A stretch of DNA of 64,000 nt, from NCBI GenBank assembly GCA_022606135.1, contig JABYQN010000010.1, positions 1,488,001 through 1,552,000 on the forward strand, written 5' to 3'. Source of the DNA: Fomes fomentarius (Eukaryota > Basidiomycota > Agaricomycetes > Polyporales > Polyporaceae). The notes below the pieces were generated by a model. It was not told the origin of the DNA, searched no databases, and was given only the letters and a program-made list of their open reading frames with translations. A program made the position numbers and the translations under genes. Positions 23,201 through 35,303 of this stretch are shown here, piece by piece (positions within the stretch are counted from its first letter, which is position 1; each line of letters starts with the position of its first letter).

Positions 23201-26200
23201 TGCTTGTCCGCTTTGCGCTTGCGCTTCTTGACCTTGTTGAGGTCGCGTGTGTGCTTCTTCCGCGCCTTCTCGAACCAGCGCGTGATAACGTCCTTGGACG
23301 CGCTGACGATCCAAGACAGCCTTTCCAGCTGCTCATCGCCATGTTCAGGGTCGTCCAGCGGCGTGTTCCCAGTGGTTGGATCGATATACCGGCGCAGATA
23401 CTCAGTTTGGAGGAGAGATAGGTTATACACAGAACTCCAAGAGACCGTTCGGCGCAGTGTCTTCGACACGATGAGAGCCTCCTCCGTAGCATGTTCAGAT
23501 GGAGCGGGCGCAGCACCGAGAAGTACACGGGCATAGTCTGCATCTGTACTAGCTCTCTCGAGATCGTCCCAGAACGCTGTAGCTTGCTCGCTAGTTGCTA
23601 CGGAGACTGTCTTCCAGGCAGGCGGCAGGCCTTCTCCTAGAGCCCAAAGACGGATGGGCGCAAGATCGTTGAAGCGCCAATAGACGGGAGCGGCAGCCGT
23701 TGTATGCGCGCCGGGGGGAGCAACGTCGAAAGCAGTCGGGTACTCTACGTTGGGCGCGCATGTGAAGGCGGGAGTAGGAGAAGTAGAGGGTACCAGCGGC
23801 GTTACGAGACCGAGTGTCTGGAGCAACTCCAGAAGTGAGAGTATCCGCGTGCGCGACTTCGCATGGGCGGGTGCGAGCGCCGCACGAACAGCCTCGGGGA
23901 CGGATCGTACAAGTGTCGTTCGACCAGCAGGAGAGCGTAACAATCGACCGAGTTCCTCCATGGGCTCGAGGACAGCCACGAGCGAGCAGTAGGTAGAGAT
24001 GGGGATGTCCGTGGAGTAGTAAGAGAGGTGCACAATGCGGCTGTCATGAGAGACAATCTGTGACGACGGCGCGCCCTTCGAAAGCATATCGACGGTCAGA
24101 GAATGAAGAGCACGCGCTCTAGCGGCTCGGCCGACGATATAGCCATAGAGCTGAGCAACCGTGTTCTTCTCCGACAAGAGCGCGTCGCGGATCATCTGGT
24201 CACTCTGCTGGAAGAGCTGTGCCATATCAATCGTCACAACCTCCTGCACGTCGCCTTCAGTCTGTTCGCGTGCTCTCGAGGGGCGGCCCTTTGGTGGCTT
24301 CCGACCACCGCCATAAGCAAGGGGTTCGTCGAAGGTTCTCACCGGAGCAGGGTTAAGCCCAATCTGGAGATTCTGCAGACTCTGGCCCAGGTCGGCGAGA
24401 AACACTTGCAACGCAGTCTCGGACACGTCAGGGAGGTACGCGACGCGGGCCATCCGGTTACTTCCCGTGAGGGTCGGTGCCATCGTGGTGACTAGCTTGA
24501 TCTTTCCCTTTGTCTCGAGATCCTTCAGAGTGGCCTCCAGGGTACGCTTGTCGATCCTAGCGCCAGGGCGGGTACTTGCAGTTTCTCCGGCTTCGGTGAT
24601 CTTCTCCACCAGCGCAGCATGGGCCTCGTAGAATTCCTTGCAGCTAGTGTTCATGATACCGTCTGCTTCTGCCAGGAGACGAAGCAGCTCATTCTCGCGA
24701 CGAGATTGAGAGATGTTAGCTTTCGTGCGGAACCTGCTGCTCCCTTCCGGTTGGCCGGATTTGGCCCGCTTAGAGAGTGGTTCCGCTGAGGGTGTCTCCA
24801 ATTGACCTCTCTTCCGGGAGTTGTCTGTCGCATTGCTTGGTCCGGCCTCAGGTTCTGGTGTCTGTATTTCAGGATCAGTCTCGTGTTCGACAGAGTTCGA
24901 ACTTTCGTACTTACCATAGCAATGAGTGTATGCCCTTGTATCAGAGCAGATAGCTCATCTCCTTGCAGTAGCGCCGGGTCAATAGGGATGTCATATTGGA
25001 GACCAGCGTAGAATGGCACAAAAGACGGAGGTGGCATGGAAATGCTATCAGGAAGCGTGCTGTGTGGTGCGGTTAGTGCGGGGGTCTCAACTGCGGCTGG
25101 TTGAGGCGATATGACAGGGTCTGGGACCACATCCTGAGTCGCCGAAAACGTCGTAGGGACAACTGCAGCAGAGCTCGCATCCGCGGCGATAGTCGACTTC
25201 CGGGGTTTACGGGGGCTTTTGCGGACAGGCGATAGCGAGTCTCCACGTTTGCGCACCTTTGTCGCTCTCGTAGACCGTCGGAGGCCATCGCTAGCACTCG
25301 CCGTGGGGGCGGGCTCGATAGACGCATCTGAAATTGGGAAAGACGAATCTGGCTGGACAAGGTCAACGGCCGTGGTAGTCACCTGCGCTTCGACGGCTCC
25401 TGAGACGTCGATCGTGGTGCCTTCAGGGACAGGCGACTGGGTCAAAGAAGACAACGGCGAAGACGACTTCCAGTCCGCCATCGGCACATCCTCAGTACGT
25501 TCGGCTTCGTCGATCGCAGCCTGCTGAGCGGCCGGAGCTACAGACTTCCTGGGGCGTCCGCGTTTCTTCCGGGCAGGACCTTGGGAAACGCTCTCTGGCA
25601 TGACAGACGAGGGTCCGGCAACGGTATCAGCTTCACCCTCGTCAAGACGCTTCTTTGATGATCGGCCGCGCTTGCGTGGTGCAGTAGACGCAGATGGATC
25701 AGCCCCGGCATCTTCAGAGGGTCGAACCTTCGGGGGTCGGCCTCGTTTCTTCTTGGGAGGCGGCTCGCTGGTACTCGCAGCATCAACAGCATCCTCTGAC
25801 TCATCACGTTTTCGCTTCCTTCCTTTCTTCGACGGAGTCGGAGTTGTCCCTTCAGGCTGCATCGATTTTCTCGGCCGGCCCTTCTTGACAGACCCGTCAG
25901 GAAGGATGGGGTTAACGTGCTTCTTCCCCTTCCCTTTCGAAACGGCGCCGTCCTTCAACCCACTGAGTTCTCCGACGCGCCTGTGGAGCTCCGCCTCGTC
26001 GTCATAGAACACATCCGGTTCTACGGGAAGGAAGCCGCCGACAGTGGACAGGTCGACATCGCGGTATCTCTGCTCCTCGAACTGCTCCTTCTCCGCGATG
26101 GCGAGGTAATGGGCGACAGTGTAGTACTTGTAACGTCGCTCGCGGCCGTGCGTCTCTGCGAGCTGTGCGATTCCAAGGTCGGCGAGATGTGCTGGAGGAG

Positions 26201-27954
26201 GGTCCTTCTCCAGGCGGTTCATAAGCAGGTCCACAGTGCGCTTATCGAAGTTACCGAGCGCCGCAGAGAGCTCGTTCAGGGTCATTCCCCTCATGCCAGC
26301 CTCAGACAGACAATCAATTATTTGCCTGTGCAGGGAGACATTTACCTTGAGCCCTGTATCAGTAGCTTCTGCGTCTTCAAGTTCTACGTTATGATCATAT
26401 CGTATGTCAGCATGAATGCCGGGGGAAGATGTCGAGGGGTACACACCTTGGATATCACCGTCTTCCACAAGGTCAACTTCCCCGGGGACCGGAGTGGCCT
26501 CCTCGTCGGTGATCAAACGGATACATGGGATTTTCTTGTCCGGGTGCCGCTTGATATTAGCATGAGGGACATGCACTTTCTCGATGAAACCATGTTCCAT
26601 GAGCTCGCGCAGACGGGTCCGGAAGAACCTGCGGTCCGTCCGGGTAGGGTTCACAAATCCCTGATTCACATTCGCGTGTCATCAGATCATTCGATGTATG
26701 ATGTATAATGGGTGCGGTGCTCACGATTTTCAGCATCAAGTTGTTCGAGGTATGCATATGATGCGGGCAATTCTTGAGCAACTTCGCCAAGCGCGCTTTC
26801 AACACAGGCATGCTCGAAAGGTGACGAGAGTCGATAGGGTCAAAGTGGACTGGGGCCAGCGGTTTTGTCTCTTCTTGGTCTTCGTCGTCCTCCGAGTCGC
26901 CTTGACCGTCCTTGTCCTGCTCGTGCGCGATGGCCTTTTGCTCCTCAGCAACGACCTGTTGCCAGACGGGGCTGCGCTCGTAGAAGTATTTGTGAACGCA
27001 CATATTCCCGCTGACACCAGGCTTGCGAAGCTTAACACTGAGAATGGGCTCAGTATGCGTGGTGCTTCAGAAGACCACAATTGAGGACATACACCAATCC
27101 AAGTTCCACAAGCTGCTTGATGATGTAGAAACAAGTCTTCTGGTCATATCCAGACTTCTTGCCCAGGTCCAGGACACTGACGCCGTTCTCGCGACCTCTC
27201 GAGATGATCTGCAGAGCAGTGTATACCATCGCAGTCAACTTCGAAGGCTGCATGCACGGATCGAAACTTGTCAGTCTCCCTATCCGCATCTCCATTGGCA
27301 TGACATACTCGTATATGCGACCCGGTGAGCGCCACGAATGTCGTCTCCAGATCGACCGCGATCCTCAGCTGATCACCATACTGTCTTTTGAGGTCCTCAA
27401 GCGGCCTGATAGCAGCATCTGGGACGGAATTCAGGCCCGTCCTAGGCTCGGGCTCTTCCACGGCCTCCTCGCCCTTCGCGTTCGCGTTTGCCTTTGCCTT
27501 TGCTTTTGCCTTCCGGACGGCGCTCGCCTGCGGGGCGATGTACACCTCGGTCGACCCTCCAGGAGGGATGGTGCCGACGCGCACGCCCGGCTGTTGGACG
27601 ATGAAAGACCAGACCAACGCACAGAAGGCGTCGTCGACGTTCTGCCCTTGCGCCTGGCTCGAGGACGGGTGCGAGTAGAACTCGGCGATGAAGTCCCTCA
27701 GACGCAAGACATCGCAACCTATCAAACGCACAAACGAACGTATGTCAGTACCGGCCGTCAAAAGATCATTCTGCGAGGTAAATGATACGCCCCGTCAGAG
27801 GTTCGAACCCGCCGACAAGCGTGTCACCTCACGGCCAGTTTTCGCGTGTCGCTTCCGCATCACGATCACATGCATGAAAGAACAACGCCTTCCACTCACC
27901 CAGGTCTCCGTCGAAAGAGAGCTCGCGGAGGCAATGACGGACCAGTTCGTCCAT
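20221..27954 (-). CDS. TFC3: TFIIIC largest subunit, tau138/Tfc3-like (B-block binding)
   Basis: Tfc3/tau138 binds the B block of tRNA genes and recruits TFIIIB and RNA polymerase III. The ATG at 27954 encodes MDELVRHCLRELSFDGDLG, the conserved N-terminus. Winged-helix-like parts follow: LGKKSGYDQKTCFYIIKQLV (near 27150), RTDRRFFRTRLRELMEHGFI (near 26620), and KRTLEATLKDLETKGKIKLV (near 24520). A basic linker at about 25540-25910 has several AT-hooks (KKRGRPPK, KKRGRPRK, KKGRPRK). The C-terminal third includes VEVRANVELP (near 22250) and a last exon ADIRWRLRSVYDRDEVCEVL ending GRRWYQV at 20221. Total length is near 2000 residues, usual for the family. It is built from many exons and looks intact. 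The large plus-strand frames across it (for example 22775-23536) are antisense shadows. Confidence 0.9.
25540..25910 (-). other. AT-hook cluster within TFC3
   Basis: At least three GRP-core motifs flanked by Lys/Arg (KKRGRPPK, RKKRGRPRK, KKGRPRK) and a degenerate RKRGRSSKK lie in a low-complexity, Pro/Ser/Glu-rich linker. AT-hooks bind the minor groove of AT-rich DNA (known). Their role in this subunit is inference. Confidence 0.8.
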
Positions 27955-28741
27955 ATCGTGCTCCGAAAGACCCCTAGATGTGAGTTATTTTATCGGAAAA
28001 CCCGCGACTTGCAGGTATGCACGTTTGCACACGGACTGCAAGAATTCCTGTCTCTATCCTGTTGGATCTCCCGAGTAGAGAGTATCTAGCAAAGGGGGAA
28101 TGGCGTAGTAGAGAATGAGAGGATCGACAATCGAGACGCGTTTTGCGATTACGCCACGGGGCAACGACGAGCTACTGCCAAATCGAGCCTCGGCCGGCGT
28201 TCGCCGGACAGGGTTTCTTGACGCTTCTCATGTAATGCTTGTCAGCTCGAACGCTTGAGGATGCCGCAGGGCAACGTCACTCTGACAGCCAGAGCTGCGA
28301 CACTCGTCCACTGTATACACATATTTCACACCACATCTGCAGAGCTACTGACAGCGACGCGACTAAGGAGGTGCGAGGGGATAATATTCGCGGGCACGAG
28401 TGAGGTATCTAAAGGGCGCCCCTCATGGGCCCGCGGGAGAGGAAGAGGAAGGGGAGAGGGTAGGTGTGCAAGAGTCATAAGGGTAATGCGGGGGTTAGAA
28501 TACAATGAGTGTATCGTAATATCATAAGAGGTGCTGCATCCGACCGGACGCCTTTTGTGAGTCTACTATGAACGTCCTCGAATCTGTCTAGAGCCGCGTT
28601 ACAGAAATCGTACGCACGGCCTCATCACCCGTAACCAACCTGAATAGCGAATACTGAAGGAACCCCCGATCTCCTACGAGGTCAGGGAGAGAGGAAATAT
28701 GCACATGCACGCGACAGCAGCGCATGCGCACACGAGCGGGC
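27955..28741. other. Intergenic spacer with polypurine tract
   Basis: This is the 5' flank of TFC3 and the 3' flank of the Ups2-like gene. It contains a G/A-only run near 28436-28461. No coding signal is recognised. Confidence 0.5.
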
Positions 28742-29475
28742 TCATGACGACTGCTGCTGCTGCTGCTCCCGGGACTCCCACAACTGGCGGAGCACGTCCG
28801 AGAACCCGAGCTTGCCGAGATGTGCATTCTGCTCGAACCGCTGCACGAGCCAATTCTCTAGCTTGTCCGCGGCGCTGCGCCAGAGTGCCACCCGCGCCTG
28901 GATCTCCGCCGTCTGCGCGAACGTCGTCCGGCCGTTGGGGGAGGGTGTATAGCGGATGCTCTCGTAACAGGTCGCAAATTGTGATAGAGAGAGGTTCACG
29001 GAGGTGATGGTCGCCTCCTGCTTCGCGGGGTCGACGAAGGACACCTCCCGCACGAAGGCGTCCTCAGAGCCGCCGAACAGCTACAGGGCGATGACAAAGT
29101 CGGTCAGCGACGGAGCTACGTAGCGAACGACAGAGGGAGTGCTCACCTTCACTATCCATATTGGTGCCTTCTGTTTGCACCCCAGTATCCGCTCCGTCCT
29201 GATGATGCCCGTCTGGGGGTCTATAGAACGGTCCACAACGTCGATAGTGACTACATGACTGCAATGTGGATTTGGGTACTTGTGCCACATGCCAATGACG
29301 ACGTGGGACCATGGATGACTGCAGATGTGCGGACAATGGATGGCAGACGACCAGGTAGGGAATTCGGGGCAAAGGGAGGAAGAACGTCATTCGCATTAGC
29401 AACGAGCTTCTGTGTTACTGTGTACCAATCGAGCATCACTCACTCGTAGTTGAAGAGCTGGGAGAAGTAGTGCAT
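28742..29475 (-). CDS. UPS2: PRELI/MSF1-domain lipid carrier, Ups2/SLMO-like
   Basis: Yeast Ups2 with Mdm35 moves phosphatidylserine inside mitochondria for PE synthesis; SLMO/PRELID3 are the animal relatives. The ATG at 29475 starts MHYFSQLFNY, and an intron is spliced to HPWSHVVIGMWHKYPNPHCS. The body reads HVVTIDVVDRSIDPQTGIIR, TERILGCKQKAPIWIVK, then after an intron LFGGSEDAFVREVSFVDP, ITSVNLSLSQFATCYESIRY and WLVQRFEQNAHLGKLGF. It stops at 28742 after a short glutamine run (CAG repeats). The GCKQKAP and SLSQF blocks point to the Ups2/SLMO branch. Length is about 190 residues, usual for the family. A Ups1-like paralog lies at 4068-4949. Confidence 0.9.
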
Positions 29476-30279
29476 AGTGGTCGAGGTAGTCTTGGAGTCG
29501 GTAGTTGAGAGTCTCAGGCGGGAGGAGGTGCGGGCTGCGAATCTATGCGAATATAAGGTACGTCTTGGGAGTGGTCTTGAGGAAACCGCAAATAGCGCAC
29601 ACGACGGCGGGAACCCAGCAGAGGCGGTGGATCCAATCAGGTGCGTCCCGGGTGCGTGATAAAATTTGGATCGACCCCGCCTCCGGTATCCCCCGATTCG
29701 TTCCCCGCTTGAGCTTGGGAGCTTGAGGCTCGCAACCATTCTCCGATGACGTCTTCGGCATCGGTCGGCGTTCCCTTTCTGGACCTGTGCGATCGGGAGC
29801 GATCGCCTGCTCGTCCGACCTTCAATTGCCTGCTCGTGTGCGTTCATCCGCCATTGCATTCTCTACCATTCACCTCGGAGCTTCAGCGGCAGGACTCCCG
29901 GCGACGCTCGTGCTCTCTAGATACAATCGCTCTGGCGACATCGATTGTGCCTTCAAGATCATCATCGAATCACTCGGAAGCCTTAGCCTTCTGACCGCAC
30001 TAGTAATAGTCTATCAAAGCACACAAACATCCAAGGAGGACAAGCACCTCCTTGGCTTTCGCCGCATTGAAATAAGCTTATGCTTCACGTTACGAATGGC
30101 ATCAATCATACAACCAGGCTACAATCCGCCTCCACAATATACAACTGTCCGGCTAGCCCATACCAGTCTATCCGCATAGGCGGAGATTCGAACCTATCTG
30201 CAGTAGCCCGACACAGTCAATGCTGAGCATAATGCTCCCGCACCGTGCTCAGAGCCCGGTCAGAACGCGTAAAAACGCT
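29476..30279. other. Intergenic spacer
   Basis: This is the 5' flank of the Ups2-like gene and the 3' flank of the ABCD gene. It has a GAGCAT-A-ATGCTC style dyad near 30222-30234 and a B-box-like GATTCGAACC near 30187 that does not fold into a tRNA. No gene is supported. Confidence 0.5.
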
Positions 30280-33200
30280 CTAAACCCGTGTTCGCTCGGC
30301 AGCAATTTCCTGCAGCTCAGTGAGCCTCGCCTTCATCTTCGGCCTGCCAGATTCACATCCGTCAGTCTCAGTATTCCATACCTCAATGCACAGAATGCGG
30401 AAGTATGCACTCACACTTCCAGGAGCTTCAAGTCGAGTGCCTCCTTCTCCTGCTGGAGCGCCAGCCGCTTCTCGGCATCCAGCTTCGTGCTGGGAAGAAT
30501 CAAGACAATGTCAATTACGTGCTATCGTGTGAATAACTGAGGACACAGGGAGAGACAGAAATATCCTCACAAGACGTATCCGCCCTGTCCATCGTACTGC
30601 AGGATCATCGAGTGGTACTTCCACAACGACGGACGGTGCGAGACAGTGAGGAGCGTGATCCCTAGGCGGGTCGCGTATTCCATCATCATGCCCTCCATGT
30701 CCGGCGGCACGAGCGACGTTGCCTCGTCGAGGACGGCATACTATTGCGCATATAAAACCCGGGTCAGTGGCAAGCCACGGTTATCCAGAACTGACACACA
30801 CACACCTTCGGCTTATGGTAGAATAGCCGGGCCCAAGCGATCTTCTGCTGGTCGCCCCCACTCAGCGCCTCGCGCCATTCGCGGGCTGCGTCCCATCCGC
30901 CCTCCCGCTCAACGATATGTTCCATTTGCACCACCGCAAGGATCTCGAGCAGGTCATCATCAGTGATGCCCCCTGCGTTGATCGTTAGTATTGGATATTT
31001 GGATGTTTGTCGAAGACACGAATACTAGGACTAGGAAACATGTACGCACTGCCTTCCATGTCCTCCTTGCCGTGAGGATAGATTACCTGGTCTCGAAGGG
31101 TGCCCAAGGAAAGATACGGGCGCTGCGGGATTAGGATGAACTGGTCCGCTGGCGGCTTGCGCACCACACCGCCATACACGGGCCACAGCCCGCCGAGGAT
31201 GCGGAACAGCGATGACTTGCCACAGCCGTTCGGGCCGACGATGAGTAAGTGTTGCTGTACACACGGTATCTTCGTCAATTTGGAGCCTTCGGTACTGAGC
31301 GGTAGTGAGAATGCTTACCCCACGCTTTACGTAGAAGCTGAGGCTCCGGACGAGGATGTCTCCGTTTGGCGTTACGATCGGGACGTTGTTGAACTCGATC
31401 TCGTCTGACTGGTACACCTCACCGCGGCCCTTCAGGACTGCACGATGAACGCATCAATCTACTTGGGCCCGTTCTGAACTAGACTTGGTAACTCACTTTT
31501 GGCGTTATCCTCGATGCTGGCGCTGCTAACGAGGGCTTTATCGAACTTGCCCTTACGTACGTCCTCCATCGTCTCGAGTAGTAGTGCTACTCGAGTGGTG
31601 TATCCCGCGAGCTCTTGCAAATCCTTGTAAGAGTACATTACTCGACCGAAGGCATCTGTTCCACGGATATCAAACTGCAGCCTTATTATGTGAGCAAAAA
31701 AGAGCATGTACCTGACGCAGAGAGCAAGAGTCGCCTGTTCGTCACGAAACCTAATGATGAATCGATTTCAGCTTGGTTAAACACATACTCAAACTATCAC
31801 GAACCTTCAGTACGGCCACCCATGTCAAGGATGGCTGCGCCCGGCAACTTGAAGAACACAGGGATAGCGCAGATGCACAGCTATACCCAATACCGTTACG
31901 TCAGCACATACTCAATATCAATCGCACTCCCTCATCGGCTTACACCAAAGCTTCCCCACAACCACTTCACGATCCCCTCCTCGACGCATCCGTGCCACCA
32001 TCTTCTCCGCAACACGCGATTCTCATGCTTCACGAGTCCCGCATACTCGCGCTCGACGAGCATCTTCTCGGTCTCTTCGCCACCGAGAAACGCGATCTCC
32101 TCGGCGAACTCGGCCAAGCGCGAGTGCGTGTGTCGTAGGTTGCCGGAGAGCTGGGCGGAGAGTGCGGTGTATTGGCCGAACGGAGGTGTGAGTGCTCTCA
32201 CTGTCGGGTGTTTGCGTCAACAAGGGGAGAACAGACACGTGCACTCATTACACTCACGAAGTGCGGCGGAGGCTTGGACAAGGACGGTCAGTAGGACGAG
32301 ACCTTCGGCGCCGACGTTTTGCGAGAGTTGGTAGTTGTAGAGGATGACGTCAAGCACTGGCTTCGCTACATTGGCATAAATAGCTGCTAGGTGAGTTGAG
32401 AAGCGTTGGATATCATGGGTGATCATCCTGAGGGTTGTATAAATTTCTCTTGTCCTTGCGACGCCATTGGATACTCACTGGTCGGGATTCTTTATGCGGT
32501 CATCCAGATTGGCTGCAACAGATGAGCATAAGGCATTTTGGATAAAGGTGGATAAAGGTAGACCTTAGAAGCTTACCGAGCTTGTAGAACACCTTGAGGT
32601 CCGTTGGGTCGCTATCATCACCCAGGTACTGCTTCATAACCTCTCGGGTCAGGCGGGTACGGTAGGCTAGTGCGAGCTTGTTCTGAACATAGCTCAACCA
32701 GCTGTTGGTCCAAGTTGCGGGAATGGCAACGAGGAGCCAACGAAGAATGTTGAGGAGGAAGTTTACCGGTTGTGCACGCACAAGAGAGGCCACAATTCTA
32801 TGTCGCGATTTGGTGTTGGATGTTTGCAGTAAGGGGAATAGCTATGCGCGTACTCACTTTCCGTCCAGCGCGGCGACATACAGGGAGATGACGGTCCGGA
32901 AGATGAGCAAGCTTGAATGCATGCATAAGAGGAGAGCCTCCTTCGAGCGCAAGCTTGGAATGACAATGCGCAAGATGCGTGACAGTCTCTGGTAAAAAAG
33001 CGCATCTACCTGAATGATATGAACCAGATCAAGATGGTTGTACCACGACTTTGAAGGAGTATGTCCTCACTGCAACCTTGGGTTTGCTCGCACTGCCCTC
33101 TCCATCCTTTCCCTTGCCCTTCCGTTTCGATGACGAAGGGGCTGATCTGGCAGAAAGACCTCGATATGTCGAGGAGATGACATAGATGATGAAGCTGACT

Positions 33201-33298
33201 GTGAGGGCACGCTGGACTGAAGGTCGGTGTCGTGCATATGCATTGACGAGTTGTGCGACACGCTCCGGGGAGGGGCGGGGTGTCGACTGGAGAGGCAT
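30280..33298 (-). CDS. ABCD-family peroxisomal half-transporter (Pxa1/Pxa2-like)
   Basis: ABCD half-transporters pair in the peroxisomal membrane and import long-chain acyl-CoAs for beta-oxidation. The ATG at 33298 gives [20 protein letters not shown], and a hydrophobic segment follows ([15 protein letters not shown]). The transmembrane domain has [19 protein letters not shown] and the family EAA-like segment [20 protein letters not shown]. The nucleotide-binding domain has Walker [10 protein letters not shown] followed by [10 protein letters not shown], then [19 protein letters not shown], signature [14 protein letters not shown] and Walker [10 protein letters not shown]. The product ends [11 protein letters not shown] at 30280, with a coiled C-terminal helix. 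The gene has many short exons and a single TMD-NBD unit, so it acts as a dimer. Whether it is the Pxa1 or Pxa2 ortholog I cannot tell. Confidence 0.92.
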
Positions 33299-33745
33299 GA
33301 GCGACGCCCCCTAACAAGAGAAAGACGCGTCCTTGTCAGGCTAAAGTTGGTGAAGAGGAGAGGCGGTTGGGATTGAGCAAGCACTGAGCGGTGCGTCAGA
33401 ATCAGAGTCCAAGGTCCGTTTGCATGTGATAGACATGGCGCGGGGTATGATCTCGATCGACTTGCCCCTCCGGTCCGGACACTTTGTCCAATCAGCGTCC
33501 ACTGTGTGCACTGGACCTCGAGACCATCGCAAGTGAGTGCTACTACTGTCTAGTCGTTCACTCGATCGGCCCCGTCAGTGTCGTCATCATGTGCCATCGA
33601 GAGTGAAGCATTCTCGGACCCGAAGACGACGAGGTATATAATACCCTCAGTGCACATCCCCGTTTCCTCTTGACCGCCATCCTGCACATCAACTTTACGC
33701 GCCTCCATAGCTTCACATTGTAGCCTTCAGGCTAATCGTCTCGTC
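33299..33745. promoter_or_regulatory. Divergent promoter region, ABCD and Arg/Ser-rich gene
   Basis: 447 bases separate two start codons facing away from each other. It contains a TATA-like TATATAATA at 33635-33643, about 103 bases before the plus-strand ATG at 33746. Nothing else is identified. Confidence 0.55.
33635..33643 (+). promoter_or_regulatory. TATA-like element for the gene at 33746
   Basis: TATATAATA lies about 103 bases upstream of the start codon, a plausible distance given a short 5' UTR. It was identified by eye only. Confidence 0.45.
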
Positions 33746-34966
33746 ATGGCAGTCTCGCCCCTTTGGACTCGTGCACGACGCGCACGACTCGAGAATGATG
33801 CTGCTGCAGCGAGTCGTGTTGTTCCTCCCAGCTCCGCCAATGTCGGCCATCCGCTGTCACATCAACAACAAGCAGTCCCACCTTCGATTCCTTGCAAGCG
33901 GGTACCTCGACGCGACAGCTTTTTATTCATCGAGCAAGTCGAGGACGGAAAACGACTAGCCATTCCTGCCAGCAACCCACGCACAAGCCTGCCGGCCGAC
34001 GCAGTATCCATCTCAGTCGGAAGGTCCCCTCTGGTCGAGGTTACTCCCGATGTGAATATGTCGCAGAACTTCAGTACTGCACCATTCACGTCCAAGAAAT
34101 CAATCGCTGGTAATCCAGCGCCGAGTCCCCATGTCCGCTGGGCCGAAGACGTTCGCGGACGTAAGGCAGTTCACGCCGACCGGCCTTTTATCGTCTGTGG
34201 CTGTTTCTACGATTGTATGCGAGTGGTATGCGGGTGACTAACTCATGAATATTTCTAGAACAAACAACCAAATCCGAGTTCCTCAACGTCGGCCTCTAGT
34301 ACGTCACAACGCATCTCAATCTACCGCGATCCTCCGTCCGAAGCAAATCCACCGTCGACGGCGAAGCCTTCTGGTCGGTCCGCCAAGTCTCACGCCAAAG
34401 GCCGACTCCTTTCGCATGTGCTGATCGTACAGGGGCCAAGGCAGAAGAAGGCCTTGCGTCCAACTCATCGCTCGCCGGATCACTCTCGTTCCAGATCGCG
34501 TTCTCCGTACCGCTCGCAGCCTCGATCTCCCTCTCGCTCTGATGCTGATTCAGTGACACCAACTCAACCCCCTCTCGCCTCCGTTGGAGAGGGACTTCCA
34601 GAAACCCTCCCCTCTGACACCCATCCGACGGCAGCATCCCAGCGCTCCTTAGGTCTACGCCAGGCACCTCATGGGGTCGCCAGACAGCGGGTATCTCAGG
34701 CTCCTGAGCCCAAACGTCTCTCCCCATCGGAGGTATCTCGTCCAGACACGCAAGCCTCTACTCTCGCCCCGATTATCCCAACATCCGCTGCGCCATCAAG
34801 GTCACCTTCTACCTGCACACGTCATAACACGACCATGCTTGGCTTCCTCGTGTCTCTCGCCTTCTTGTTGTGTCTATCTTGGCTGGTCGGCAGGCTTCTG
34901 GAAGTAGACGTGTCTCGCTATCCGTGGTTGCTAAATCTACCTTCGAACTTGTCAAACGTCTTGTGA
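33746..34966 (+). CDS. Unknown Arg/Ser-rich protein with C-terminal membrane anchor
   Basis: No family is recognised. The ATG at 33746 begins MAVSPLWTRARRARLEND. The first exon is basic and Ser/Pro-rich, with RRDSFLFIEQVEDGKRLAIP as the most ordered stretch. An intron ends at TTCTAG (34258) with a CTAAC branch site; the best donor that keeps frame is near 34192 (GTCTGT), which is not a strong donor. The second exon has an RS-rich block (SRSRSRSPYRSQPRSPSRS), then a long Pro/Ser linker and one strong hydrophobic segment LGFLVSLAFLLCLSWLVG close to the C-terminus. It stops at 34966. This suggests a tail-anchored protein with a disordered, phosphorylatable cytosolic part. The gene is divergent from the ABCD transporter and its function is unknown. 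Confidence 0.65.
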
Positions 34967-35303
34967 CTTATGTGGTTCCTGGGGCGATGAATGCAATACA
35001 TTTCGCATATACATTGGGCACGATGTGTAAACTCGGAAGATGCGCTTGGAGGGTGAGTTGTGAGTTGTCGCTACTACAAATCCAAATTACATATGGCGGA
35101 GGCATTGCCGATCCTCAACTAAGTAGCCGGGATGTGATCACGAACACGACGTGCGAGGTTCTGAGAGATTCGTTACACTCCGAGTAGTCAAGTTTGTTGG
35201 CTAACTCGGTTCACTGTGTAATCACCGGTTGTCCGGAAAAATAGTACCGTACGTACACTGTACAGAGGGTATGTATGCTTTCACAAGTAATCCCGATTCA
35301 AGT
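34967..35303. other. Convergent spacer
   Basis: This is the shared 3' flank of the Arg/Ser-rich gene and the GH43 gene. I see no feature. Confidence 0.6.

Noticed and set aside
22775..23536. 253-codon plus-strand frame across TFC3
   Set aside because: Antisense shadow of a confirmed TFC3 exon, with Ser/Arg-rich nonsense composition.
27790..27815. GGTTCGAACCC motif beside the TFC3 5' end
   Set aside because: Lies in the TFC3 gene and does not fold as a T-arm.
28751..28767. CTG/CAG trinucleotide run
   Set aside because: Only about five units encoding glutamines at the end of the Ups2-like protein; too short to be notable.
30140..30260. tRNA-like sequence on the minus strand with GGTTCGAATC
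   Set aside because: The T-stem, acceptor and anticodon arms do not pair; only the B-box-like core is present.
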